64,000 nucleotides of DNA from Pseudomonas denitrificans (nom. rej.) (GTDB taxonomy: Bacteria > Pseudomonadota > Gammaproteobacteria > Pseudomonadales > Pseudomonadaceae). Below, piece after piece: positions 7,718-15,199 of the stretch. The notes below the pieces were generated by a model that was not told where the DNA came from, did not search any database, and saw nothing but the letters and a program-made list of their open reading frames with translations. The position numbers were made by a program, and so were the translations under genes. The stretch is taken from assembly GCF_008807415.1 (NCBI RefSeq), contig NZ_CP043626.1, positions 1,178,001 through 1,242,000 on the forward strand, in the 5' to 3' direction. How positions within the stretch are numbered: position 1 is the stretch's first letter; each line of letters opens with the position of its first letter.

Positions 7718-8905
7718 CTAGACGAACTGCGCCGCCGCATAGCCCGAGGCCCAGGCCCACTGGAAGTTGAAGCCGCCCAGGTGGCCGGTGACGTCCAGCA
7801 CTTCGCCGACGAAGTACAGGCCGGGGGATTTCAGCGACTCCAGGGTCTTGGACGACACCTCGCGGGTGTCGACGCCGCCCAGGGTGACTTCCGCCGTGCG
7901 GTAGCCCTCGGTGCCGGCCGGCACCAGCTGCCAGTCGCCCAGGCGCTCGGCGATCGCCTTCAGCTCGGCCGGCGTGTACTGCTTCATCGGTCTGGAGACG
8001 AACCACTGCTCGGCCAGCAGGCCGGCCATCTTCTTGGTGAACAGCTCACCCAGCAGCGTCTTCAGCTCGCTGTTGGGGCGCTCGCGCTGTTGCTCGACGA
8101 GCCAGACGGGCAGGTCGATGCGCGGCAGCAGGTCGATGCTGATGGTGTCGCCCAGCTGCCAGTAGGAGGAAATCTGCAGGATCGCCGGGCCGCTGAGGCC
8201 GCGGTGGGTGAACAGGATGTTCTCGACGAAGCTCTGGCCGTTGCAGCTGACCCGGCAGTCCTCCACCGAGGTGCCGGACAGCTCGGTACACAGGGCCTTG
8301 AGCTGCGGATCGGTAATGGTGAAGGGCACCAGGCCGGCGCGGGTCGGCAGCACGCTGTGGCCGAACTGGCGGGCGACCTGGTAGCCGAAGCCGGTGGCGC
8401 CCAAGGTCGGGATCGACAGGCCGCCTGTGGCGATCACCAGGGATTCGCAGCGCACCAGGCCGAGGCTTGTCTGCAGTTGGTAGCCGCCTTCGTCGAGACG
8501 GGCGATCTCGCTCACCGAGGTGTCCAGGCGCAGGTCGACGCCGGCCTGCTCGCACTCGTCCAGCAGCAGGCCGAGGATGTCGCTGGACTTGTTATCGCAG
8601 AACAGCTGGCCGAGCTTCTTCTCGTGGTAGGGCACGCCGTGCTTGGCCACCAGGGCGATGAAGTCCCACTGGGTGAAACGCGCCAGCGCGGACTTGCAGA
8701 AGTGCGGGTTCTGCGAAAGGAAGTTGACCGGCTCGCAGTACATGTTGGTGAAGTTGCAGCGCCCGCCACCGGACATGAGGATCTTCTTGCCGGCCTTGTT
8801 GGCGTGGTCGATCAGCAGGACCTGACGACCGCGCGCGGCGGCGCTCATGGCGCACATCAGTCCCGCGGCGCCGGCGCCGATGATGATGACCTGGGATCTG
8901 AGCAC
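7718..8905 (-). CDS. NAD(P)/FAD-dependent oxidoreductase, HI0933/YhiN family
   Basis: A flavoprotein of about 395 aa. The FAD-binding Rossmann motif IIIGAGAAGLMCA begins at the N-terminus, followed by the family signature GKKILMSGGGRCNFTN and a C-terminal FVGEVLDVTGHLGGFNFQWAWASG block, which together identify the HI0933-like family. The physiological substrate of this family is not established. I chose a GTG start at 8905 because GAGGA lies 7 nt upstream and the protein then begins directly with the flavin-binding strand. The in-frame ATG at 8953 would add 16 residues unlike the family. It is a monocistronic gene. Confidence 0.88.
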   Translation of the reverse strand: MLRSQVIIIGAGAAGLMCAMSAAARGRQVLLIDHANKAGKKILMSGGGRCNFTNMYCEPVNFLSQNPHFCKSALARFTQWDFIALVAKHGVPYHEKKLGQLFCDNKSSDILGLLLDECEQAGVDLRLDTSVSEIARLDEGGYQLQTSLGLVRCESLVIATGGLSIPTLGATGFGYQVARQFGHSVLPTRAGLVPFTITDPQLKALCTELSGTSVEDCRVSCNGQSFVENILFTHRGLSGPAILQISSYWQLGDTISIDLLPRIDLPVWLVEQQRERPNSELKTLLGELFTKKMAGLLAEQWFVSRPMKQYTPAELKAIAERLGDWQLVPAGTEGYRTAEVTLGGVDTREVSSKTLESLKSPGLYFVGEVLDVTGHLGGFNFQWAWASGYAAAQFV

Positions 8906-9127
8906 GGTGGATTCCTCGTGGACGAGCGCCTGGGCGGCGCAAAAGCCGCGCATCTTACCCCAAGGGCGGCCGTCCCGGCTGCCTGTGCCCGACCGGGTGT
9001 CGTCCGGGCCTGTGTCGCCAGAGCAGGGCTTCCCGACCGGCGCCGGGCACGTCGGGATATCCCCGCGGCGCTTTTGTCCGGATAATGCGCGGCAGTTCGC
9101 TTTCTACTTTTTCGTGGTAATGCCCGC

Positions 9128-11329
9128 ATGGAAATCAAGGTCAATTTTCTCGACAACCTCCGACTCGAAGCCAAGTTCGACGACTTCACGGTGATTGCCG
9201 ACCAGCCCATCCGCTACAAGGGCGACGGTTCGGCACCGGGGCCGTTCGATTACTTCCTGGCTTCCTCGGCGCTGTGCGCGGCTTACTTCGTCAAGCTCTA
9301 CTGCCAGACCCGCGACATTCCCACGGACAATATCCGCCTGTCGCAGAACAACATCGTCGACCCGGAAAACCGCTACAAGCAGATCTTCAAGATCCAGGTG
9401 GAACTGCCGGCGGACATCTCCGAGAAGGATCGCCAGGGCATCCTGCGCTCCATCGACCGCTGCACGGTGAAGAAGGTGGTGCAGACCGGCCCGGACTTCG
9501 TCATCGAGCAAGTCGAGAACCTCGACGCCGACGCCCAGGCGCTGCTGATGCCGAGCACCGCCGCCGGTGCCAGCACCTATATCCAGGGCAAGGACCTGCC
9601 GCTGGAACAGACCATCGCCAACATGTCGGAAATCCTCGCCGGCCTGGGCATGAAGATCGAGATCGCATCCTGGCGCAACATCGTGCCCAACGTCTGGTCG
9701 CTGCACATCCGCGATGCGCAGTCGCCGATGTGCTTCACCAACGGCAAGGGCGCCACCAAGGAAAGCGCGTTGGCCTCGGCGCTGGGCGAGTTCATCGAGC
9801 GGCTGAACTGCAACTTCTTCTACAACGACCAGTACTGGGGCGAGGAGATTGCCAACGCGCCGTTCGTGCATTACCCCGACGAGCGCTGGTTCAAGCCGGG
9901 CGCAAAAGACGAGCTGCCGGAAGAAATCCTCGACGAGCACTGCCTGGAAGTCTTCAACCCGGACGGCGAACTGCGCGGCTCGCACCTCTACGACACCAAC
10001 TCGGGCAATACCGAGCGCGGCATCTGTTCGCTGCCGTTCGTGCGCCAGTCCGACGGCGAGACGGTGTACTTCCCGTCCAACCTGATCGAGAACCTCTACC
10101 TGTCCAACGGCATGAGCGCCGGCAACACGCTGGCCGAAGCGCAGGTGCAGTGCCTGTCGGAAATCTTCGAGCGCGCGGTGAAGCGCGAAATCCTCGAAGG
10201 CGAACTGGCGTTGCCGGACGTGCCGCAGGACGTGCTGGCCAAGTACCCGGGCATTGTCGCCGGCATCAAGGGCCTGGAGGAGCAGGGCTTCCCGGTGCTG
10301 GTCAAGGATGCCTCCCTGGGCGGCGAGTTCCCGGTGATGTGCGTGACCCTGATGAACCCGCGCACCGGCGGCGTGTTCGCCTCCTTCGGCGCGCACCCCA
10401 GCTTCGAGGTAGCACTGGAGCGCAGCCTCACCGAGCTGCTCCAGGGCCGAAGCTTCGAAGGCCTCAACGACCTGCCGCGGCCGACCTTCGAAAGCCAGGC
10501 GCTGACCGAGCCGAACAACTTCGTCGAGCACTTCATCGACTCCAGCGGCGTGGTGTCGTGGCGCTTCTTCAGCTCCAAGGCCGATTACGAGTTCGTCGAG
10601 TGGGACTTCTCCGGCCACGGTGACGATTCCAACGTGCAGGAAGCGCAGACCCTGTTCGGCATCCTCGAGGAGCAGGGCAAGGAGGTCTACATGGCCGTGT
10701 ACGAGCACCTGGGCGCCACCGCCTGCCGCATCCTGGTGCCGGGCTACTCGGAAATCTACCCGGTGGAAGACCTCATCTGGGACAACACCAACAAGGCGCT
10801 GGCGTTCCGCGCGGACATCCTCAACCTGCACAGCCTCAACATCGTCCGCCTCAAGTCGCTGCTCAAGCGCCTGGAAGCCTGCGAGGTGGACGAGTACACC
10901 GACATCACCACGCTGATCGGCATCGAGTTCGACGACAACACGGTCTGGGGCCAGCTGACCATCCTCGAGCTCAAGTTGCTGATCAATCTCGTGGCGAAGC
11001 GCTTCGAGACGGCCAAGGAGCTGGTGGAAATGTACCTCCAGTACAACGACAACACCGTCGAGCGCGGGCTGTTCTACCAGGCGCTCAGCGCCGCCCTGGA
11101 AGTGCACCTGGACGAGGAGCTGGAGATGGCCGACTTCGAGGCCAACTTCCGCCGCATGTTCGGCAACGAGCGCATGGACGCGGTGCTCGGCTCGCTGGAC
11201 GGCAGCGTGCGCTTCTACGGCCTGACGCCGACCAGCACCAGGCTGGAGGGGCTGGACAAGCACCTGCGCCTGATCGACAGCTACAAGAAACTGCACCAGG
11301 CACGGGCCAGGGCGGTGGCGGGCCGCTGA
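9128..11329 (+). CDS. OsmC-domain/YcaO-domain fusion protein
   Basis: A 733-aa two-domain protein. Residues 1 to about 145 form an OsmC-like domain (GPFDYFLASSALCAAYFVKLYC, with the conserved Cys found in organic hydroperoxide reductases). Residues about 147 to 733 are a full-length YcaO protein of the E. coli YcaO type, with the ATP-binding YcaO core (GKGATKESALASALGEFIERL; EAQVQCLSEIFERAVKREI) and a C-terminal helical TPR-like tail. E. coli YcaO has been linked to RimO-dependent methylthiolation of ribosomal protein S12; other YcaO proteins use ATP to activate peptide backbones. The added OsmC domain suggests a redox or thiol-transfer partner function, which is inference. The start at 9128 follows a short AT-rich leader. 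Confidence 0.9.
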   Translation: MEIKVNFLDNLRLEAKFDDFTVIADQPIRYKGDGSAPGPFDYFLASSALCAAYFVKLYCQTRDIPTDNIRLSQNNIVDPENRYKQIFKIQVELPADISEKDRQGILRSIDRCTVKKVVQTGPDFVIEQVENLDADAQALLMPSTAAGASTYIQGKDLPLEQTIANMSEILAGLGMKIEIASWRNIVPNVWSLHIRDAQSPMCFTNGKGATKESALASALGEFIERLNCNFFYNDQYWGEEIANAPFVHYPDERWFKPGAKDELPEEILDEHCLEVFNPDGELRGSHLYDTNSGNTERGICSLPFVRQSDGETVYFPSNLIENLYLSNGMSAGNTLAEAQVQCLSEIFERAVKREILEGELALPDVPQDVLAKYPGIVAGIKGLEEQGFPVLVKDASLGGEFPVMCVTLMNPRTGGVFASFGAHPSFEVALERSLTELLQGRSFEGLNDLPRPTFESQALTEPNNFVEHFIDSSGVVSWRFFSSKADYEFVEWDFSGHGDDSNVQEAQTLFGILEEQGKEVYMAVYEHLGATACRILVPGYSEIYPVEDLIWDNTNKALAFRADILNLHSLNIVRLKSLLKRLEACEVDEYTDITTLIGIEFDDNTVWGQLTILELKLLINLVAKRFETAKELVEMYLQYNDNTVERGLFYQALSAALEVHLDEELEMADFEANFRRMFGNERMDAVLGSLDGSVRFYGLTPTSTRLEGLDKHLRLIDSYKKLHQARARAVAGR

Positions 11330-11376
11330 TCCGCTGGGTCAACGCCCCATTGCCGGCGTGAGGGCGGAGTGATCTT

Positions 11377-11460
11377 CGTAGGATGGGTAGAGCGCAGCGA
11401 TACCCATGCTGTCCGTGCGCGGGATTCGATGGGTATCGCTGCGCTCCACGCCATTCTACG
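11377..11460. repeat. Palindromic intergenic repeat, family B, copy 1
   Basis: An 84-bp element reading CGTAGGATGGGTAGAGCGCA at the left and ending CTCCACGCCATTCTACG. The left and right arms are complementary over about 30 bp, with GCGATACCCATGC facing GATGGGTATCGC around a short loop. Copies at 47172-47253 and, inverted, at 54636-54716. It lies just downstream of the ycaO fusion gene. Confidence 0.8.
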
Positions 11461-11501
11461 GGAGTACGCGCGGCGGGGCTGGGCGCTGATACGGGCAAGA
11501 C

Positions 11502-11530
11502 AAAAAGGGCACCTTCGGATGCCCTTTTTC
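11502..11530 (+). terminator. Rho-independent terminator
   Basis: AAAAAGGGC, a CACCTTCGGAT-type loop, then GCCCTTTTTC gives a GC-centred stem followed by a T run. It lies about 170 bp after the ycaO fusion stop, beyond repeat B copy 1, and ends that transcript before the VOC gene. Confidence 0.8.
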
Positions 11531-11683
11531 ATGTCTGGCCATTGGGTTGGCAGTCCTGCATGCCGCTCGACCGGTCGTCCGATGAAGCGCGAAAGTCCGC
11601 CTAGACTTGTCGATTCCGCCGTCGCCCAGGCGACCAAGCTGCATGCCGGTCAAGCCGACCGCGCGAGAATCAGGAGATTCACC

Positions 11684-12184
11684 ATGTCCAGCCTGCAACG
11701 CGTCACCCCCTGCCTGTGGTTCGACGGCAAGGCCGAGGAAGCGGCCGAGTTCTATGTCGCCATCTTCCCCAACTCGCGGATCGTCCAGACCGCCTACTAC
11801 CCCGAGGCCGAGAAGGACCGCCACGGCGGCGTGCCCGGCTCGGTGCTGACGGTGGAGTTCGTCCTCGACGGGCAGACCTTCATCGCGCTGAACGGCGGGC
11901 CGACCTTCAACTTCACCGAGGCGTTGTCGCTGCAGGTGATGTGCGACAGCCAGAAGGAGATCGACCACTTCTGGGACAAGCTCGGCGCCGGTGGCCCGGA
12001 GGAGGCGCAGGTCTGCGGTTGGCTGAAGGATCGCTATGGGGTGTCCTGGCAGATCTGCCCGCGCCACGTCGGCGACATGGTGGCCGACCCGAACCCGGCG
12101 AAGGCCAGCCGCACGCTGCAGGCGGTGATGGGCATGAAGAAGCTCGACATGGCCGCCATCGAGCGTGCGCACGCTGGCAACTGA
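11684..12184 (+). CDS. VOC-family protein, PhnB-like (3-demethylubiquinone-9 3-methyltransferase-like glyoxalase fold)
   Basis: A 166-aa vicinal-oxygen-chelate protein of the PhnB/YjdN type. Diagnostic features are the opening VTPCLWFDGKAEEAAEFY, then FIALNGGPTFNFTEALSLQV, and CGWLKDRYGVSWQICP near the C-terminus. Members form dimers of paired beta-alpha-beta-beta-beta units; most have no proven activity despite the old methyltransferase label. The ATG at 11684 follows AGGAG at good spacing. It is followed 28 nt later by a second VOC gene with a strong ribosome binding site, and the two are probably cotranscribed. Confidence 0.88.
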   Translation: MSSLQRVTPCLWFDGKAEEAAEFYVAIFPNSRIVQTAYYPEAEKDRHGGVPGSVLTVEFVLDGQTFIALNGGPTFNFTEALSLQVMCDSQKEIDHFWDKLGAGGPEEAQVCGWLKDRYGVSWQICPRHVGDMVADPNPAKASRTLQAVMGMKKLDMAAIERAHAGN

Positions 12185-12212
12185 AGCCGACAGACGAAGG
12201 AGGGCGCCCGGC

Positions 12213-12602
12213 ATGTTCAGCCACATCACCGTCGGCACCAACGACCTGCCGCGCGCCATCGACTTCTATTCCAAGGTGCTCGGTGCGCTGGGGATCGTCC
12301 TCAAGGCGCATCGCCATGCGCCCGAGCGGGCGATCTTCGCCCACCCGGACAGCGACGTGGTGTTCTGCGTCTACCAGCCCATCGACGGCCGGCCGGCCAG
12401 CATCGGCAATGGCAGCCTGGTGGCCTTCGAGGCGCGCACGCGGCACCAGGTCGACAGCTTCCATGCCCGCGCCATGCAACAGGGCGGGGTCGACGAAGGG
12501 CCGCCGGGGGTGCGCCTGAACTACTCACCGACCTACTACGGCGCCTACGTACGTGACCTGGACGGCAACAAGCTGTGTTGCGTCTGCCATCTGCAGGAGT
12601 GA
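12213..12602 (+). CDS. VOC-family (glyoxalase/bleomycin-resistance-like) protein
   Basis: A 129-aa protein with the glyoxalase/bleomycin-resistance fold: MFSHITVGTNDLPRAIDFYSKVLGALG at the N-terminus and YGAYVRDLDGNKLCCVCH at the C-terminus. Candidate metal ligands are the His in SHITVG and later acidic residues, but the usual C-terminal Glu ligand is not obvious. The start at 12213 is set by GAAGGAGGG upstream. The upstream VOC gene ends at 12184, so the pair forms a short operon of unrelated VOC subfamilies. Substrate unknown. Confidence 0.85.
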   Translation: MFSHITVGTNDLPRAIDFYSKVLGALGIVLKAHRHAPERAIFAHPDSDVVFCVYQPIDGRPASIGNGSLVAFEARTRHQVDSFHARAMQQGGVDEGPPGVRLNYSPTYYGAYVRDLDGNKLCCVCHLQE

Positions 12603-12746
12603 GCCGGCGCGACAGAAATTTCGAACCTGCCAGCGCGGCGGCTCGTCCAATTCCCTGAGCGTCGCAGTCACCGGGTACGCACCGATTGCCCGACTGCGGC
12701 ACCGCCAAGCGGCGAGGGTGCGCTCGCCGGACAGGGAGAATCTGCG

Positions 12747-13031
12747 ATGGTCACTCATTACAAGGTCAAGGGGCACCTGGCCTGCGGGCATGCGGGCAAG
12801 CACCTGGAATCCACCACCGAGCTGAACCGGGTGAAATGCCGCAGCTGCCGCAACACCGAGGTCTACAAGGAAGCCCGCCGCGATGCGCGCAACGCCGCCC
12901 GCCGCGCCCAGCGCAAGGCCCGTGCCGAAGCCGTGCACAACGACTGGCGCAGCTTCTGGGAGAAACGCCTGGTCGCCATGCCGGGCAGCCAGCGCCTGCC
13001 GCGCGGGTTCCAGGACCAGCCGTTCGTCTGA
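12747..13031 (+). CDS. Small basic protein with a zinc-ribbon-like CxH/CxxC motif, 94 aa
   Basis: Function not recognised. The N-terminal half has LACGHAGKH, then VKCRSCRN, a pattern of Cys/His pairs that could bind zinc. The middle is strongly basic and helical (ARRDARNAARRAQRKAR), and the C-terminus is WRSFWEKRL followed by a Pro-rich tail. Together these suggest nucleic-acid binding, perhaps to RNA or ribosomes, but this is inference. The start has a GGGAGAA ribosome binding site. It stands alone between the VOC pair and tpx. Confidence 0.75.
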   Translation: MVTHYKVKGHLACGHAGKHLESTTELNRVKCRSCRNTEVYKEARRDARNAARRAQRKARAEAVHNDWRSFWEKRLVAMPGSQRLPRGFQDQPFV

Positions 13032-13073
13032 GCCGGGCGTGGGCAGGAGGAAGGAGGAGAGAGCGGATGCATG

Positions 13074-13092
13074 CCCGAGCGTTAAGCTCGGG
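13074..13092. terminator. Short hairpin upstream of tpx
   Basis: CCCGAGC-GTTAA-GCTCGGG is a perfect 7-bp stem with a 5-nt loop, followed by AAAGTCGTG. It may end the upstream gene's transcript or act in the tpx leader. No T run is present, so the role is uncertain. Confidence 0.4.
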
Positions 13093-13183
13093 AAAGTCGT
13101 GCTAGCATCTGCGACGGCCCCGAATCCTCCTGCGGCGCTGGCAACCCGCCAGCGCCGCCATCCCTCACAGAAGGACCCAAGCA

Positions 13184-13684
13184 ATGGCTCAAGTTACCCT
13201 CAAGGGCAACCCGGTTTCCGTCGACGGCAAGCTGCCGCAGAAAGGCGAGCAGGCTCCGGCCCTGTCGCTGGTCGCCGGCAACCTGTCCGACGTCACCCTG
13301 GAAACCTACGCCGGCAAGCGCAAGGTGCTGAACATCTTCCCCAGCGTCGACACCCCGACCTGCGCCACCTCCGTGCGCAAGTTCAACGCTGAAGCCAGCA
13401 AGCTGGCCAACACTGTCGTACTGTGCGTTTCCGCCGACCTGCCGTTCGCCCAGGCGCGCTTCTGCGGCGCCGAAGGCCTGGAGAACGTGGTGAACCTGTC
13501 CACCCTGCGTGGCCGCGAGTTCCTCGCCAACTACGGCGTAGCCATCGCCGACGGCCCGCTGGCCGGCCTGGCTGCCCGCGCTGTCGTGGTGCTGGACGAG
13601 CAGAACAAGGTGCTGCACAGCGAGCTGGTAGGCGAGATCGCCGACGAGCCGAACTACGCCGCCGCCATCGCCGCCCTGGCCTGA
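13184..13684 (+). CDS. tpx: Thiol peroxidase Tpx
   Basis: An atypical 2-Cys peroxiredoxin of 166 aa that reduces hydroperoxides using thioredoxin, in the periplasm or cytoplasm. The peroxidatic Cys60 lies in the family motif [10 protein letters not shown], and the resolving Cys94 in RFCGAEG. The length matches the family (165-168 aa). The ribosome binding site AGAAGGA lies upstream of the ATG. In P. aeruginosa tpx also lies close to muxABC-opmB, so this is conserved neighbourhood. Confidence 0.96.
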   Translation: MAQVTLKGNPVSVDGKLPQKGEQAPALSLVAGNLSDVTLETYAGKRKVLNIFPSVDTPTCATSVRKFNAEASKLANTVVLCVSADLPFAQARFCGAEGLENVVNLSTLRGREFLANYGVAIADGPLAGLAARAVVVLDEQNKVLHSELVGEIADEPNYAAAIAALA

Positions 13685-13719
13685 TGGAAGGATCGGGCCG
13701 GTCCATCAGGACTGGCCCC

Positions 13720-13746
13720 AATGGCGCGGAACCTCCCGCGCCATTT
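13720..13746 (+). terminator. Rho-independent terminator after tpx
   Basis: AATGGCGCGG, loop AACCT, CCCGCGCCATTT: a GC-rich 10-bp stem with a short T tract, 36 bp after the tpx stop. Confidence 0.7.
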
Positions 13747-13763
13747 CCGGGTCGCAATGCCCC

Positions 13764-13808
13764 GGTAATTCGTAACTCCCGGTAAATCAAAGGTAAATAG
13801 CGGGTAAA
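13764..13808 (+). promoter_or_regulatory. GGTAA direct repeats upstream of the mux operon
   Basis: GGTAA occurs at 13764, 13781, 13792 and 13803, with spacings of 17, 11 and 11 bp; the last three read GGTAAAT, GGTAAAT, GGTAAAG. An 11-bp phasing is one helical turn and is typical of tandem sites for OmpR/PhoB-family response regulators. The E. coli relative mdtABC is controlled by the response regulator BaeR, which makes an analogous control plausible here. Position is about 95 bp before the muxA start. Confidence 0.5.
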
Positions 13809-13900
13809 GAGACTTTGCCTGCGGCCATGCTGTGCTTATCGTTCAGCCTCGGTATTCTCACTTCCTTGCGCCAAACCCCCTTTTCAAAAGACAGAGTCCC

Positions 13901-15199
13901 ATGACTGCAAGCAACGGATCGCCCTCGAAACTTCGCACCCTGCGCCCCTGGCTCATCACCGCGCTGCTGTTCGCCGCCGTGGTCGGGCTGATCATGTGGC
14001 TGCACTCGACGTCTTCGGGAACGCCGGCAGCCCAGGGCGGGCGCGGCGGGCGACCGGGGCCGGGGCAGATGGCCGCGGGGCAGGGCGGCACGGCGGTGAC
14101 CGTCAGCGTCGCGCCGGTGCTCAAGGGCGACCTGCCGGTGCACTACCATGCGCTAGGCACGGTGACGGCCTACAACACCGTCAATGTCCGCGCGCGGGTC
14201 AGCGGTCAGCTGGTCAAGGTGCCGTTCCAGGAAGGCCAGGAAGTGAAGGCTGGCGACGTCCTCGCGGTGATCGACCCGCGTCCGTTCCAGGCCGCGCTGG
14301 ACCAGGCCCAGGGCACCCTGCTGCAGAACCAGGCGCAACTGAAGAACGCGCAGATCGACCTGGCCCGCTACAAGGGCCTGTACGCCGAGGACTCCATTGC
14401 CAAGCAGACCCTGGACACCCAGGAAGCCCAGGTGCGCCAGTTCGAAGGCACCCTGAAGACCAACCAGGGCCAGGTCGCCGACGCCAAGCTCAACCTCGAA
14501 TTCACCCAGGTGCGCGCGCCCATCTCCGGCCGCGTCGGCCTGCGCCAGGTGGACGTGGGCAACCTGGTCACCTCCGGCGACACCACGCCGCTGGTGGTCA
14601 TCACCCAGGTCAAGCCGATCTCCGTGGTGTTCAGCCTGCCGCAGCAGCAACTGGGCACCATCGCCCGCGAGCTGTATGGCAACAAGCCGGTGCCGGTCGA
14701 GGCGCTGGACCGCAACCAGAACCAGACTCTGGCCACCGGGGTGCTGAAGACCCTGGACAACCAGATCGATACCACCACCGGCACCGTCAAGCTCAAGGCC
14801 GGCTTCGAGAACGCCGACCACAAGCTGTTCCCCAACCAGTTCGTCAACGTGCGCCTGCTCGCCGAAACCCTGCCGGGCGTGCTGACCATCCCGGCCAACG
14901 CCGTGCAGCGCGGCAACGATGGCACTTACGTGTACCTGGTCGGCGAGGAGAGCAAGGCCAAGCGCCAGCTGGTCACCCTGGGCACCAGCGAGAGCGAGCG
15001 AGTGGTCGTCACCGAGGGCCTGAAAGAAGGCGACCGCGTGGTCGTCGAAGGAACCGACCGCCTGCGTGACGGCACCCGCATGAACATCGCCACCTCCGAC
15101 GAGAAGGCCCGCGCGGCCGCCACTGAAGAGGGCGACAAGTCCACCGCCAAGCCGTTCGGTTCGGACACTCCGGTCCAGGACAGCGGTAAGAGCGAATGA
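13901..15199 (+). CDS. muxA: RND efflux periplasmic adaptor MuxA (MdtA-like)
   Basis: Membrane-fusion protein of the tripartite MuxABC-OpmB pump, 432 aa. An N-terminal membrane anchor at about residues 15-38 is followed by a Gly/Pro-rich linker. Then come the two lipoyl half-motifs ([28 protein letters not shown] and [25 protein letters not shown]), a central coiled coil, and the beta-barrel/membrane-proximal domains. It has no lipobox, unlike MexE. The ATG at 13901 was chosen because it gives the family N-terminus; the upstream open frame is not conserved in character. Its stop overlaps muxB by 4 bp (ATGA). Confidence 0.93.
   Translation: MTASNGSPSKLRTLRPWLITALLFAAVVGLIMWLHSTSSGTPAAQGGRGGRPGPGQMAAGQGGTAVTVSVAPVLKGDLPVHYHALGTVTAYNTVNVRARVSGQLVKVPFQEGQEVKAGDVLAVIDPRPFQAALDQAQGTLLQNQAQLKNAQIDLARYKGLYAEDSIAKQTLDTQEAQVRQFEGTLKTNQGQVADAKLNLEFTQVRAPISGRVGLRQVDVGNLVTSGDTTPLVVITQVKPISVVFSLPQQQLGTIARELYGNKPVPVEALDRNQNQTLATGVLKTLDNQIDTTTGTVKLKAGFENADHKLFPNQFVNVRLLAETLPGVLTIPANAVQRGNDGTYVYLVGEESKAKRQLVTLGTSESERVVVTEGLKEGDRVVVEGTDRLRDGTRMNIATSDEKARAAATEEGDKSTAKPFGSDTPVQDSGKSE

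Noticed and set aside
9104..11296. 730-codon minus-strand open frame opposite the OsmC-YcaO gene
   Set aside because: Same shadow composition; the plus strand carries recognisable OsmC and YcaO domains.
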